A stretch of DNA of 24,239 bases, taken from contig JAFVEU010000211.1 of the NCBI GenBank assembly GCA_017475845.1, positions 1-24,239 of the forward strand, given 5' to 3'. Below are positions 15,810-22,508 of the stretch, piece by piece (the stretch's first letter is position 1; every line of letters begins with the position of its first letter). The position numbers and the translations under genes are program-made. This stretch comes from Lachnospiraceae bacterium (GTDB lineage Bacteria > Bacillota > Clostridia > Lachnospirales > Lachnospiraceae). Below the pieces are notes generated by a model, which ran no database searches, was not told where the DNA came from, and saw only the letters and a list, made by a program, of their open reading frames with translations.

Positions 15810-16673
15810 ATGAACAACAACGCAGTGGATCTGCATGTGCATTCGAATAAGTCGGACGGAACCCTTACTCCGGCGGAGCTGGTAAGGTATGCGGCTTCAA
15901 AGGGGCTTAAGGCCATGGCCTTAACGGACCACGACACGGTGGAGGGGCTGGATGAGGTACTGAAGACTGCTAAGGAGACGGAAAACGCACCGGAGATCGT
16001 AAAAGGTGTTGAGCTGTCCACGGATCTGGATGGAAAGGATATCCACATAGTGGGGCTTTTCATAGATCATAAGAATAAGGGTTTCGAGGATTATCTCAGT
16101 CGGTTCATAGTATTGAGGGAAAAGCGCAACAAAGATATGTGTGATGCCCTGAGGGAAGGACTTCAGATGGATATCACCATTGAGAAGCTTACGGCGGCTT
16201 TCCCCGGCTCCGTGATGACCAGAGCCCACTTTGCGAGATACATGCTGGACCGGGGGTTCATAAAGAGCATGGATGAGGCCTTTGACAGGTGGATAGGTGA
16301 CGGAAAGCCCTATTATATACCGAGAAACAAGGTCACACCGGAGGAAGGCGTGGAAGTGATCCTTAAGGCCGGAGGCCTTCCGGTACTGGCACATCCCATT
16401 TTGTACAGATATTCCAAAGAGAGGCTGGAAAAGCTGGTAAGCTCCTTAAAGGAAGCGGGGCTTGTGGGGATAGAGAGTATCTACAGCACCTATTCTGTGT
16501 CGGACACCAGATATATAAAGGAACTGGCAAAGAGATTTGACCTGCTGGAGTCCGGAGGATCGGATTTCCACGGCAGCAATAAAAAGACCATAGATCTCAT
16601 GACGGGCACAGGGAAGCTCTATGTGCCCTATAAGGTATTTGAAAAGCTTAAGAAAAGGGCAGGAAAACAGTAA
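15810..16673 (+). CDS. PHP-domain phosphoesterase (RNase AM/YciV-TrpH family)
   Basis: Metal-dependent phosphoesterase of 287 residues and the only plus-strand gene. Motif I DLHVHSNKSDGT (His9, His11, Asp16), motif II ALTDHDTVEG (Asp40, His41), Glu68 in GVELSTD, HIVG with His79, AHFARYML in a helical insert, LAHPI (motif III) and SGGSDFHG (motif IV) are all present. This architecture is that of the YciV/TrpH group, whose characterised members cleave 5' ends of RNA or 3',5'-nucleoside bisphosphates; exact substrate here is not known. The ATG has GAGAGG eight bases upstream (15796-15801). A palindrome TACATTATGTA (15778-15788) sits just upstream. It converges with the HAD gene, whose stop is only 6 bp away, with no convincing terminator between them. 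Confidence 0.92.
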   Translation: MNNNAVDLHVHSNKSDGTLTPAELVRYAASKGLKAMALTDHDTVEGLDEVLKTAKETENAPEIVKGVELSTDLDGKDIHIVGLFIDHKNKGFEDYLSRFIVLREKRNKDMCDALREGLQMDITIEKLTAAFPGSVMTRAHFARYMLDRGFIKSMDEAFDRWIGDGKPYYIPRNKVTPEEGVEVILKAGGLPVLAHPILYRYSKERLEKLVSSLKEAGLVGIESIYSTYSVSDTRYIKELAKRFDLLESGGSDFHGSNKKTIDLMTGTGKLYVPYKVFEKLKKRAGKQ

Positions 16674-16679
16674 AAGCCC

Positions 16680-17510
16680 TTAATCCTCCATATTTTCATA
16701 AATGATCTCGGCTATGGCGCCGTTATTGTTGTCTGCCTTTGTGACGAAGTCCGCGGCCTCTTTGACCTCAGGTCTTGCGTTACTCACCGCATAGCCCTTT
16801 CCGGCGGCTTCTATCATGGAGATATCGTTTCCCTCATCCCCCGCAGCCAGGGTGTCCTCAATGGGGACCCCCGCATACGAAGAGAGAAAGGTAAGGGCCT
16901 TTGCCTTTGTGGCGGAAAGGGTGCCGAATTCCAGAAGCCTGTCACTGGAAAAGAGGCTGAAAAGCCGGTCTCCTATAAGGGGTCGCATGTGATCCCGGAA
17001 GCGTTCCAGCTTTGGCCTGTCATTCATCTCGGCGCAGACCACCTTAAGAGGCGGAGAAGGCAGCAGATCAAGGAGTTTGTCCAGACCGTCTATCACAAGG
17101 GGTTTTATATACCTTCCGCTGGTATAGCTTCTTATTATCTCCGTATCGTGGAGAGCAACGACATAGTGTTCCATATAGGTCTGGCAGTGAACCTGTTCCT
17201 TTTCCGCTTCCTCAAAGATAAGTCTTGTATCCTCAAGGGAAACGGGCTCCCGGACTATGGTCTCCCAGTCACTGCCGTTGAAGCGCGAGATCTGTCCTCC
17301 GTTAAAGCTTGCGATATAGACCCCTTCCCTCTTTAAGCGGAACCGGTCCGCCAGGGGAAAAGTGTCCTCAAAGGGCCTTCCTGTCACAAAGGCAAAATAA
17401 TTTCCCCTGTCCAGGAATTCATTGATGGTCTCAAGATCCTTATAGCCAATGGCTTTATCATCATTTAACAGAGTAAGATCCAGATCCGTAAACAGAAATC
17501 TCTTTTTCAT
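16680..17510 (-). CDS. HAD-superfamily hydrolase, Cof type
   Basis: Predicted cytosolic phosphatase of 276 residues. HAD motif I is FTDLDLTLLN (nucleophile Asp9, acid Asp11), motif II FVTGRP, motif III Lys in LSATKAKAL, motif IV AAGDEGNDISMIEAAGKGYAV. The large C2-type cap between motifs II and III (about residues 85-185) assigns it to the Cof/YidA group, whose members dephosphorylate sugar phosphates, pyridoxal phosphate or flavin nucleotides. The substrate cannot be deduced. It starts with ATG at 17510 and is separated from the RNA methyltransferase gene by a 77-bp palindrome-rich gap; it may be transcribed from the upstream genes. It ends 6 bp from the convergent PHP gene. Confidence 0.92.
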   Translation of the reverse strand: MKKRFLFTDLDLTLLNDDKAIGYKDLETINEFLDRGNYFAFVTGRPFEDTFPLADRFRLKREGVYIASFNGGQISRFNGSDWETIVREPVSLEDTRLIFEEAEKEQVHCQTYMEHYVVALHDTEIIRSYTSGRYIKPLVIDGLDKLLDLLPSPPLKVVCAEMNDRPKLERFRDHMRPLIGDRLFSLFSSDRLLEFGTLSATKAKALTFLSSYAGVPIEDTLAAGDEGNDISMIEAAGKGYAVSNARPEVKEAADFVTKADNNNGAIAEIIYENMED

Positions 17511-17553
17511 GTTCTGTCTTATTTACCTCATATCCGGCACCTGTCCGGAACCC

Positions 17554-17596
17554 TTCTGATTCAGAACAGATACGCGTATCCGGCTCATCAGAGCCG
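17554..17596. repeat. Cluster of three back-to-back palindromes
   Basis: Three inverted repeats follow one another: TTCTGA-T-TCAGAA (17554-17566), GATACGCGTATC (17569-17580, perfect 12 bp) and CGGCTC-ATCA-GAGCCG (17581-17596). The last one covers the stop codon of the RNA methyltransferase gene. Farther left, TCCGG (17533-17537) and CCGGA (17545-17549) form another stem, and TGTTCTG (17510-17516) can pair with CAGAACA (17562-17568). Neither strand has a T run after a stem, so this is not a standard terminator. It may stop or process transcripts, or be a mobile-repeat remnant. Confidence 0.6.
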
Positions 17597-18448
17597 TTGC
17601 TTTCCCTTCATTATCTCCCAGAAGATAACCGCCGAGGCAGCTGCCACATTCAGGGAATCAACACCATGGTGCATGGGTATCATGGCTTTAAGGTCACAGA
17701 CTGAGATTATCTCATCCGGCAGTCCTTCACCCTCGGTACCAAGGACCACCGCAAGCCGGGAAGCTCCCACTATCCTCTCATCATCGACCCCAGCGGAATC
17801 CTCCCTTAAGGCCATGGCCACGGTTTTGAATCCGAGGCTCTTAAGCTCCCCGATAAAAGCAGGACCCTTAAGGTCATTTTTCCGAAGCTTCGTCCAGGGT
17901 ATCTGAAAGGCGGTTCCCATACTGACTCTGGCAGAACGCCTGGTCAGGGGATCAACGGAAGGGAAGGTTAAGACCACTCCGTCCATTCCCAGAGCCGCCG
18001 CGGAACGGATTATGGCTCCGGTGTTGGTGGGATTTACGATATCATAGAGGACCGCGATACGGTCTTTGTCCTTCAGAAAATCTCTAAGGGGTAAAAGCTG
18101 CTTTCTCCGGAAGACTCCCCAGAGCCCTCTCACCAGCTTATACCCCGTAAGGGCAGTCACCACTTCCCTCTCTCCGATATAGACCGGAAGAGAGTCCAGC
18201 TTCTCCTCACCCAGTATCTCCCTGACAGCGGAAAAAACCTGAGCGCCCTCAGTGTCAAAGCGCTCCCTCTCGATAAGCAGGGACAGGGGCTCATAGCCCG
18301 CTTCCAGGGCGCGGATCATCACATTTGCGCTCTCTGCCACAAATACCCCGGGGTCAGGCTCATAATAATGAAAGAGCTCTGTTTCGGACATCCCGGAAAA
18401 GATCTTAAGTGCCGGGTCCTTAAGGTCAGTGATGGCTGTGGTATTCAT
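17588..18448 (-). CDS. RNA 2'-O-methyltransferase, SpoU/TrmH family
   Basis: SPOUT-fold, SAM-dependent enzyme that methylates a ribose 2'-OH in rRNA or tRNA; 286 residues. The N-terminal third (about 1-115) is the substrate-binding region with FVAESANVMIRALEAGYEP. The catalytic SPOUT core has motif 1 DIVNPTNTGAIIRSAAALG (136-154; Asn and Arg catalytic candidates), motif 2 VLGTEGEGLPDEII and motif 3 IPMHHGVDSLNVAAASAV, which forms the trefoil knot and binds SAM. The exact target is not predictable from sequence. It starts 9 bp after the stop of the ABC-F gene on the same strand and is likely co-transcribed with it. Its 3' end runs into the palindrome cluster at 17554-17596. Confidence 0.92.
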   Translation of the reverse strand: MNTTAITDLKDPALKIFSGMSETELFHYYEPDPGVFVAESANVMIRALEAGYEPLSLLIERERFDTEGAQVFSAVREILGEEKLDSLPVYIGEREVVTALTGYKLVRGLWGVFRRKQLLPLRDFLKDKDRIAVLYDIVNPTNTGAIIRSAAALGMDGVVLTFPSVDPLTRRSARVSMGTAFQIPWTKLRKNDLKGPAFIGELKSLGFKTVAMALREDSAGVDDERIVGASRLAVVLGTEGEGLPDEIISVCDLKAMIPMHHGVDSLNVAAASAVIFWEIMKGKQRL

Positions 18449-18457
18449 AAGAAAGCC

Positions 18458-20095
18458 TTAATTCTCGTCTTCTTCAAGATCAGCGGTATAAACCGTAGAC
18501 TTCCTTGCGGATTCGTTATTTGCAAGGTATTCGTCATAGGTCGTGATCTTGTCCGTAAGAGTTCCATCGGGGCTTATTTCCATGATACGGTTGGCAGTGG
18601 TCTGCACAAACTGGTGGTCATGGCAGGTAAAGAGCTCCACTCCCGGGAACTTGATAAGGCCGTTATTTAAGGCGGTGATGGATTCCATGTCCAGATGGTT
18701 CGTGGGCTCATCCAGCACCAGACAGTTGGCCCCGGAGATCATCATCTTGGAAAGGAGACAGCGCACCTTCTCTCCTCCGGAGAGCACATTCACCTTCTTG
18801 ACCCCGTCTTCACCGGGGAAGAGCATACGTCCCAGGAATCCCCTTACATAGGTCACGTCCTTTACGGGAGAATAGCCCGTAAGCCACTCGGTAATGGTAT
18901 AGTCGCTGTCGAACTCCTTTGTATAATCCTTGGGGAAGTAGGCCTGACTGGTGGTAACACCCCATTTATAGGTGCCGGAATCAGGCTCCATCTCTCCCAT
19001 TAAGATCTGGAAGAGAACGGTGATGGCCTGCTCATTGCCTCCAACAAATGCCACCTTATCGTCATGACCTAAAACAAAACTTATGTTATCTAATACCTTT
19101 TTGCCTTCTATGGTCTTGGAAAGGTTCTCTACAGTCAGAACCTCGTTGCCTATCTCCCTGTCGGGACGGAAATCCACGTAGGGGTACTTTCTGGAGGAGG
19201 GCTTTATATCATCAAGCTGTATCTTCTCCAGGGCACGCTTTCTGCTGGTAGCCTGTTTGCTCTTGGAAGCGTTGGCGGAGAAGCGGGAAATAAACTCCTG
19301 CAGCTCCTTTATCTTCTCTTCCTTCTTCTTGTTGGCTTCCTGCTGCTGACGTTTCATCAGCTGGCTGGATTCGTACCAGAAATCATAGTTTCCGGCATAA
19401 AGAGTGATCTTTCCGTAGTCGATGTCCGCTGTGCAGGTGCAGACCTTATTCAGGAAGTATCTGTCGTGGCTCACCACTATAACGGTATTGTCAAAGTTGA
19501 TAAGAAACTCCTCAAGCCAGTCTATGGCATCCAGATCCAGGTGGTTCGTAGGCTCGTCCAGTAATAAAATATCAGGTGATCCGAAAAGTGCTCTGGCCAG
19601 TAGAACCTTGACTTTTTCCGATCCCTTCAAGTTCTTCATCAGCTCCCGGTGGAGCTCCGTCTCTATCCCCAGGCCGTTAAGGAGGGACTCGGCATCAGCC
19701 TCCGCTTCCCAGCCGTTCATCTCGGCAAATTCGGCTTCCAGCTCCGCAGCCTTCACTCCGTCTTCATCGGAAAAGTCTTCCTTTGCATAGATCGCATCCT
19801 TTTCCCTCATTATCTCGAAAAGCCGCGCATTTCCTCCCATTACCGTATCCAGTACCACATCCTCGTCATATTTGAAGTGATCCTGCTCCAGAACTGACAT
19901 CCTCTGGCCGGGAGTCATGACCACCTCTCCCTTTGTGGTCTCCAGCTGTCCGGAAAGGATCTTTAAGAAGGTGGATTTTCCTGCTCCGTTGGCTCCGATG
20001 AGCCCGTAACAGTTCCCCTCCGTAAAAATTATGTTCACATCCTCAAAAAGAGCCTTTTTCCCGACTCTGTAGGTTACGTTTGCTGCCTGTATCAT
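18458..20095 (-). CDS. ABC-F family ATPase, YkpA/YbiT type
   Basis: Soluble twin-ATPase protein of the ribosome-associated ABC-F family; 545 residues. NBD1: Walker A GANGAGKS (34-41), signature LKGSEK (156-161, replacing LSGGQ), Walker B LLLDEPTNHLD (Glu181), switch His210 in VVSHDRYFL. A charged linker with RFSANASKSKQATSR (249-309) is typical of the YbiT/YkpA group. NBD2: GGNEQAIT at 352-359 occupies the Walker A place and lacks the Lys; LSGGEKVR (438) and Walker B VLDEPTNHLD (Glu462) are intact, and the switch His492 is in TCHDHQF. There are no transmembrane segments. Start: the ATG at 20095 has AGGGAA 6 nt upstream (20102-20107); an ATG 11 codons earlier (20128) lacks an SD and sits in the structured leader. 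Confidence 0.93.
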   Translation of the reverse strand: MIQAANVTYRVGKKALFEDVNIIFTEGNCYGLIGANGAGKSTFLKILSGQLETTKGEVVMTPGQRMSVLEQDHFKYDEDVVLDTVMGGNARLFEIMREKDAIYAKEDFSDEDGVKAAELEAEFAEMNGWEAEADAESLLNGLGIETELHRELMKNLKGSEKVKVLLARALFGSPDILLLDEPTNHLDLDAIDWLEEFLINFDNTVIVVSHDRYFLNKVCTCTADIDYGKITLYAGNYDFWYESSQLMKRQQQEANKKKEEKIKELQEFISRFSANASKSKQATSRKRALEKIQLDDIKPSSRKYPYVDFRPDREIGNEVLTVENLSKTIEGKKVLDNISFVLGHDDKVAFVGGNEQAITVLFQILMGEMEPDSGTYKWGVTTSQAYFPKDYTKEFDSDYTITEWLTGYSPVKDVTYVRGFLGRMLFPGEDGVKKVNVLSGGEKVRCLLSKMMISGANCLVLDEPTNHLDMESITALNNGLIKFPGVELFTCHDHQFVQTTANRIMEISPDGTLTDKITTYDEYLANNESARKSTVYTADLEEDEN

Positions 20096-20101
20096 CTTTT
20101 G

Positions 20102-20107
20102 TTCCCT
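20102..20107 (-). promoter_or_regulatory. Ribosome binding site of the ABC-F gene
   Basis: AGGGAA (plus-strand TTCCCT), 6 nt upstream of the ATG at 20095. It decides against the earlier in-frame ATG at 20128, which lies inside a perfect hairpin stem. Three bases upstream of it is the GCCUGC that can pair with the loop of hairpin A (see leader entry). Confidence 0.65.
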
Positions 20108-20110
20108 GCT

Positions 20111-20258
20111 GCAGGCAAGCGTACTCATCGGTGACGTGCCTGCGCGTCACCGATGGAAGTCTGAAACAGTCCGTTTCAGGCTTATCTGCATCTTTCTGTT
20201 TAGTTCCGCGCCATATATGTATATGGTACGCTTAACCCTGCGTCCTTCAGTGAGGGTT
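20111..20258 (-). promoter_or_regulatory. Structured leader between ppk and the ABC-F gene, possible cis-regulatory RNA
   Basis: In the minus-strand transcript the order is: hairpin D (AACCCU/AGGGUU, 20253-20258 with 20234-20239) next to the ppk stop; closing stem AAGCGUAC (20226-20233) with GUACGCUU (20117-20124); inside it hairpin C (CCAUAUA-CA-UAUAUGG, 20211-20226), hairpin B (11 bp with one G-U, 20157-20167 with 20173-20183) and hairpin A (11 perfect bp, 20126-20136 with 20145-20155). The loop of hairpin A holds GCAGGC (20138-20143), complementary to GCCUGC at 20111-20116, directly after the closing stem. I do not recognise a known riboswitch or T-box. No clear promoter or terminator is seen, so expression by readthrough from ppk is possible. 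All pairings were made by hand. Confidence 0.55.
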
Positions 20259-22493
20259 TCACTCCGTATCCGGGGTCTCGTCCGCCGGTTTTGTCTCCGG
20301 CACGAACACCCTTCCCTTCATGGTCTCCTGCCTCTTTCTGGCAGTGTCCCTGGCCTCACGGCAGAGCTCCTTCTGTGAATTTATAGCCCTTCTTCCTCTT
20401 CTGTCGGGCTTTTCATAATTTCCGTCGCTCCGCAGTACATGAGCCTTGATTGTATCAGAAAGTTCCAGAGAAAGGAAGTGCTTTAAATCAGCTTTCAGTT
20501 CCTCCCTCTCTACCGGGAAAACGATTTCTACCCTCCTGTCCAGATTCCTGGGCATCCAGTCGGCGCTTCCCATGTAGTATTCCTCATTGCCGCCGTTCTG
20601 GAAATAGAAGATCCTGCTGTGCTCCAGGAAAAATCCCACTATGGATATGACCGAGATATTTTCGGACACGCCGGGGATCCCCACCTTCAGGCTGCATATT
20701 CCCCTGATGATAAGCTCGATCTTCACTCCCGCTGCGGAGGCCTTATAGAGAGCCTCGATTATATCCGGATCGCAGAGGGAATTCATCTTCCCTATGATCC
20801 TCGCTTCCCTTCCGGCCTTTGCGTGCTCAGCTTCCCGGTTTATGAGATAGAGGAATCTGTCCTTAAGCCACAGAGGCGCCATGGAAAGCTTGTTCCAGGA
20901 AAGGGGCTCGGAATAGCCGGAAAGCATATTGAATACCGCAGTGGCGTCTTCCCCGATCCTCTCGGAACAGGTTAAGAGTCCCATATCCGTATAGAACCTG
21001 GCGGTAGTATCGTTATAATTACCGGTTCCCAGATGGACGTAGCGCCTTATGCCCTCTTCCTCACGCCGCACCACCAGGGCGATCTTTGAGTGGGTCTTTA
21101 ACCCCACCAGACCGTAGATCACGTGACAGCCGGCTTTTTCAAGGGTTCGGGCCCAGTTTATATTGTGTTCCTCATCAAATCTCGCTTTCAGCTCCACGAG
21201 AACCATGACCTGCTTGCCGTTTTCCGCGGCATGGGCCAGGGCGGCAATGATGGGGGAATTTCCGCTGACCCTGTAAAGAGTCATCTTTATGGCCAGTGTA
21301 TCCTTGTCCCTGGCGGCGGAGCTTATGAAATCCACCACGGGTTCAAAGCTCTCGTAGGGATGCTGTAAAAGGATATCCCCCTTTCTTATCTGGGTAAAGA
21401 TATCCTCATCCCTGTTCATATACTTGGGAAACTGGGGAGTCCAGGAGGGGATCTTAAATTCCTCGTATCCTGAAAGGGAGGCGACCCTGGTTAAAAACGC
21501 CAGATCCAGAGGGCCGTTTATCCTGTAGATATCCTGTTCCTCAACATTCAGTTCCTCCACCAGTATCTTAAGGAGGGCCGGGGCTATACCCTCTTCCACC
21601 TCAAGCCTTATGACCTCTCCCCACTGACGGCGGCGTACCTGCTTTTCTATCTCCTTTAAGAGGTCCTCCGCCTCATCCTCATCAATGGTAAGGTCGGCGT
21701 TTCTCATGATCCTGAAGGGATGGGCGCACTCTATCCTGTAATTTAAGAAAAGCCTGCTGATATTCCGCTCAATTATCTCTTCCAGAAGGATAAAAGCTCT
21801 TTCCTCCGCATTTCCGCTGACCTCCGGGGGAATGGAAACGATCCTCGGAAGCACATCCGGAACCTGTACCAGGGCAAAATCCCTCTTTGCTTCCTTATTT
21901 CCCTTCTTTCCGCCTTCCTTTTCCTGGCCTTTAGTCAAAAGGTTGGTACTCTTCAAGGGGGTCATGATGGCGCCGATATTTAAGGTCTTATTCCTGACTA
22001 AAGGGAAGGGTCTTGAAGAATCCACAGCCATGGGAGTCAGAACCGGATAGATCTCCTCCTCAAAGTATCTGTCCAGATACGCTCCCTCCGCCTTTGTGAG
22101 CTCCTCATGATGGGAAATGATCCTTATGCCGTTCTCCTTAAGGAGAGGCAAAAGGGAACGTCCCCAGGTAGAATATTGCAATGCAGCGAAATCATGGGTG
22201 ACCTTTGAGAGCTCGGAAAGCTGCTCCTTCGGGGTCATTCCGGCTATATCCTTACGTTTATACCCGGCATGGACCATATCCTTAAGGGATGCCACCCTTA
22301 CCATGAAGAATTCGTCCAGGTTCGAAGCGGTGATCCCCAGCATCTTTATCCTCTCGAATAGGGGAAGGTTCTTGTCCCTGGCTTCCGACAGCACCCTTTC
22401 ATCAAATTTCATCCAGGACAGCTCCCTGTTGAAATAATATTCAGGGGATCTGAAATCAATATCAACTGTTTTGTTTTGCTTGGAAGACTTCAA
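20259..22493 (-). CDS. ppk: Polyphosphate kinase 1
   Basis: Transfers the gamma-phosphate of ATP to a growing inorganic polyphosphate chain; 744 residues. N-terminal domain contains FNRELSWMKFDERVLSEA and SNLDEFFMVRVASL (Asn58, ATP binding). The catalytic phospholipase D-like half shows MTLYRVS (Arg408), LKARFDEEHNINWA (Arg438), the phosphorylated His468 in VGLKTHSKIALV, VHLGTGNYND and the second histidine His625 in FFLEHSRIFYF. A lysine-rich insert (about 183-204) and a basic C-terminal tail (about 685-730) are extra. The start is TTG at 22493, with AGGAGG at 22503-22508 nine bases upstream overlapping the stop codon of ppx, so the two are translationally linked. Polyphosphate metabolism genes ppx-ppk commonly pair. 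Confidence 0.96.
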   Translation of the reverse strand: MKSSKQNKTVDIDFRSPEYYFNRELSWMKFDERVLSEARDKNLPLFERIKMLGITASNLDEFFMVRVASLKDMVHAGYKRKDIAGMTPKEQLSELSKVTHDFAALQYSTWGRSLLPLLKENGIRIISHHEELTKAEGAYLDRYFEEEIYPVLTPMAVDSSRPFPLVRNKTLNIGAIMTPLKSTNLLTKGQEKEGGKKGNKEAKRDFALVQVPDVLPRIVSIPPEVSGNAEERAFILLEEIIERNISRLFLNYRIECAHPFRIMRNADLTIDEDEAEDLLKEIEKQVRRRQWGEVIRLEVEEGIAPALLKILVEELNVEEQDIYRINGPLDLAFLTRVASLSGYEEFKIPSWTPQFPKYMNRDEDIFTQIRKGDILLQHPYESFEPVVDFISSAARDKDTLAIKMTLYRVSGNSPIIAALAHAAENGKQVMVLVELKARFDEEHNINWARTLEKAGCHVIYGLVGLKTHSKIALVVRREEEGIRRYVHLGTGNYNDTTARFYTDMGLLTCSERIGEDATAVFNMLSGYSEPLSWNKLSMAPLWLKDRFLYLINREAEHAKAGREARIIGKMNSLCDPDIIEALYKASAAGVKIELIIRGICSLKVGIPGVSENISVISIVGFFLEHSRIFYFQNGGNEEYYMGSADWMPRNLDRRVEIVFPVEREELKADLKHFLSLELSDTIKAHVLRSDGNYEKPDRRGRRAINSQKELCREARDTARKRQETMKGRVFVPETKPADETPDTE

Positions 22494-22502
22494 ATCTTAC
22501 TC

Positions 22503-22508
22503 CCTCCT
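22503..22508 (-). promoter_or_regulatory. Ribosome binding site supporting the ppk TTG start
   Basis: AGGAGG on the minus strand overlaps the ppx stop codon (22507-22509) and lies 9 nt before the TTG at 22493. The next in-frame ATG would remove the conserved FNRELSW region, so the TTG start is the best choice. Confidence 0.7.

Noticed and set aside
16645..16690. Bidirectional terminator between the PHP and HAD genes (AAGGGC ... GCCCTT)
   Set aside because: The stem is about 6 bp with a 15-16 base loop and there is no clear T run; too weak to call.
17560..17600. Hammerhead ribozyme core, because CUGAUGAG occurs on the minus strand at the RNA methyltransferase stop
   Set aside because: The GAAA of the core and the third stem are missing, and the bases are part of a simple CGGCTC/GAGCCG hairpin.
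20096..20130. ABC-F start at the ATG at 20128
   Set aside because: No SD precedes it, the extra 11 residues are not conserved in the family, and the ATG lies inside a perfect hairpin stem; the ATG at 20095 has an SD and gives the usual length.
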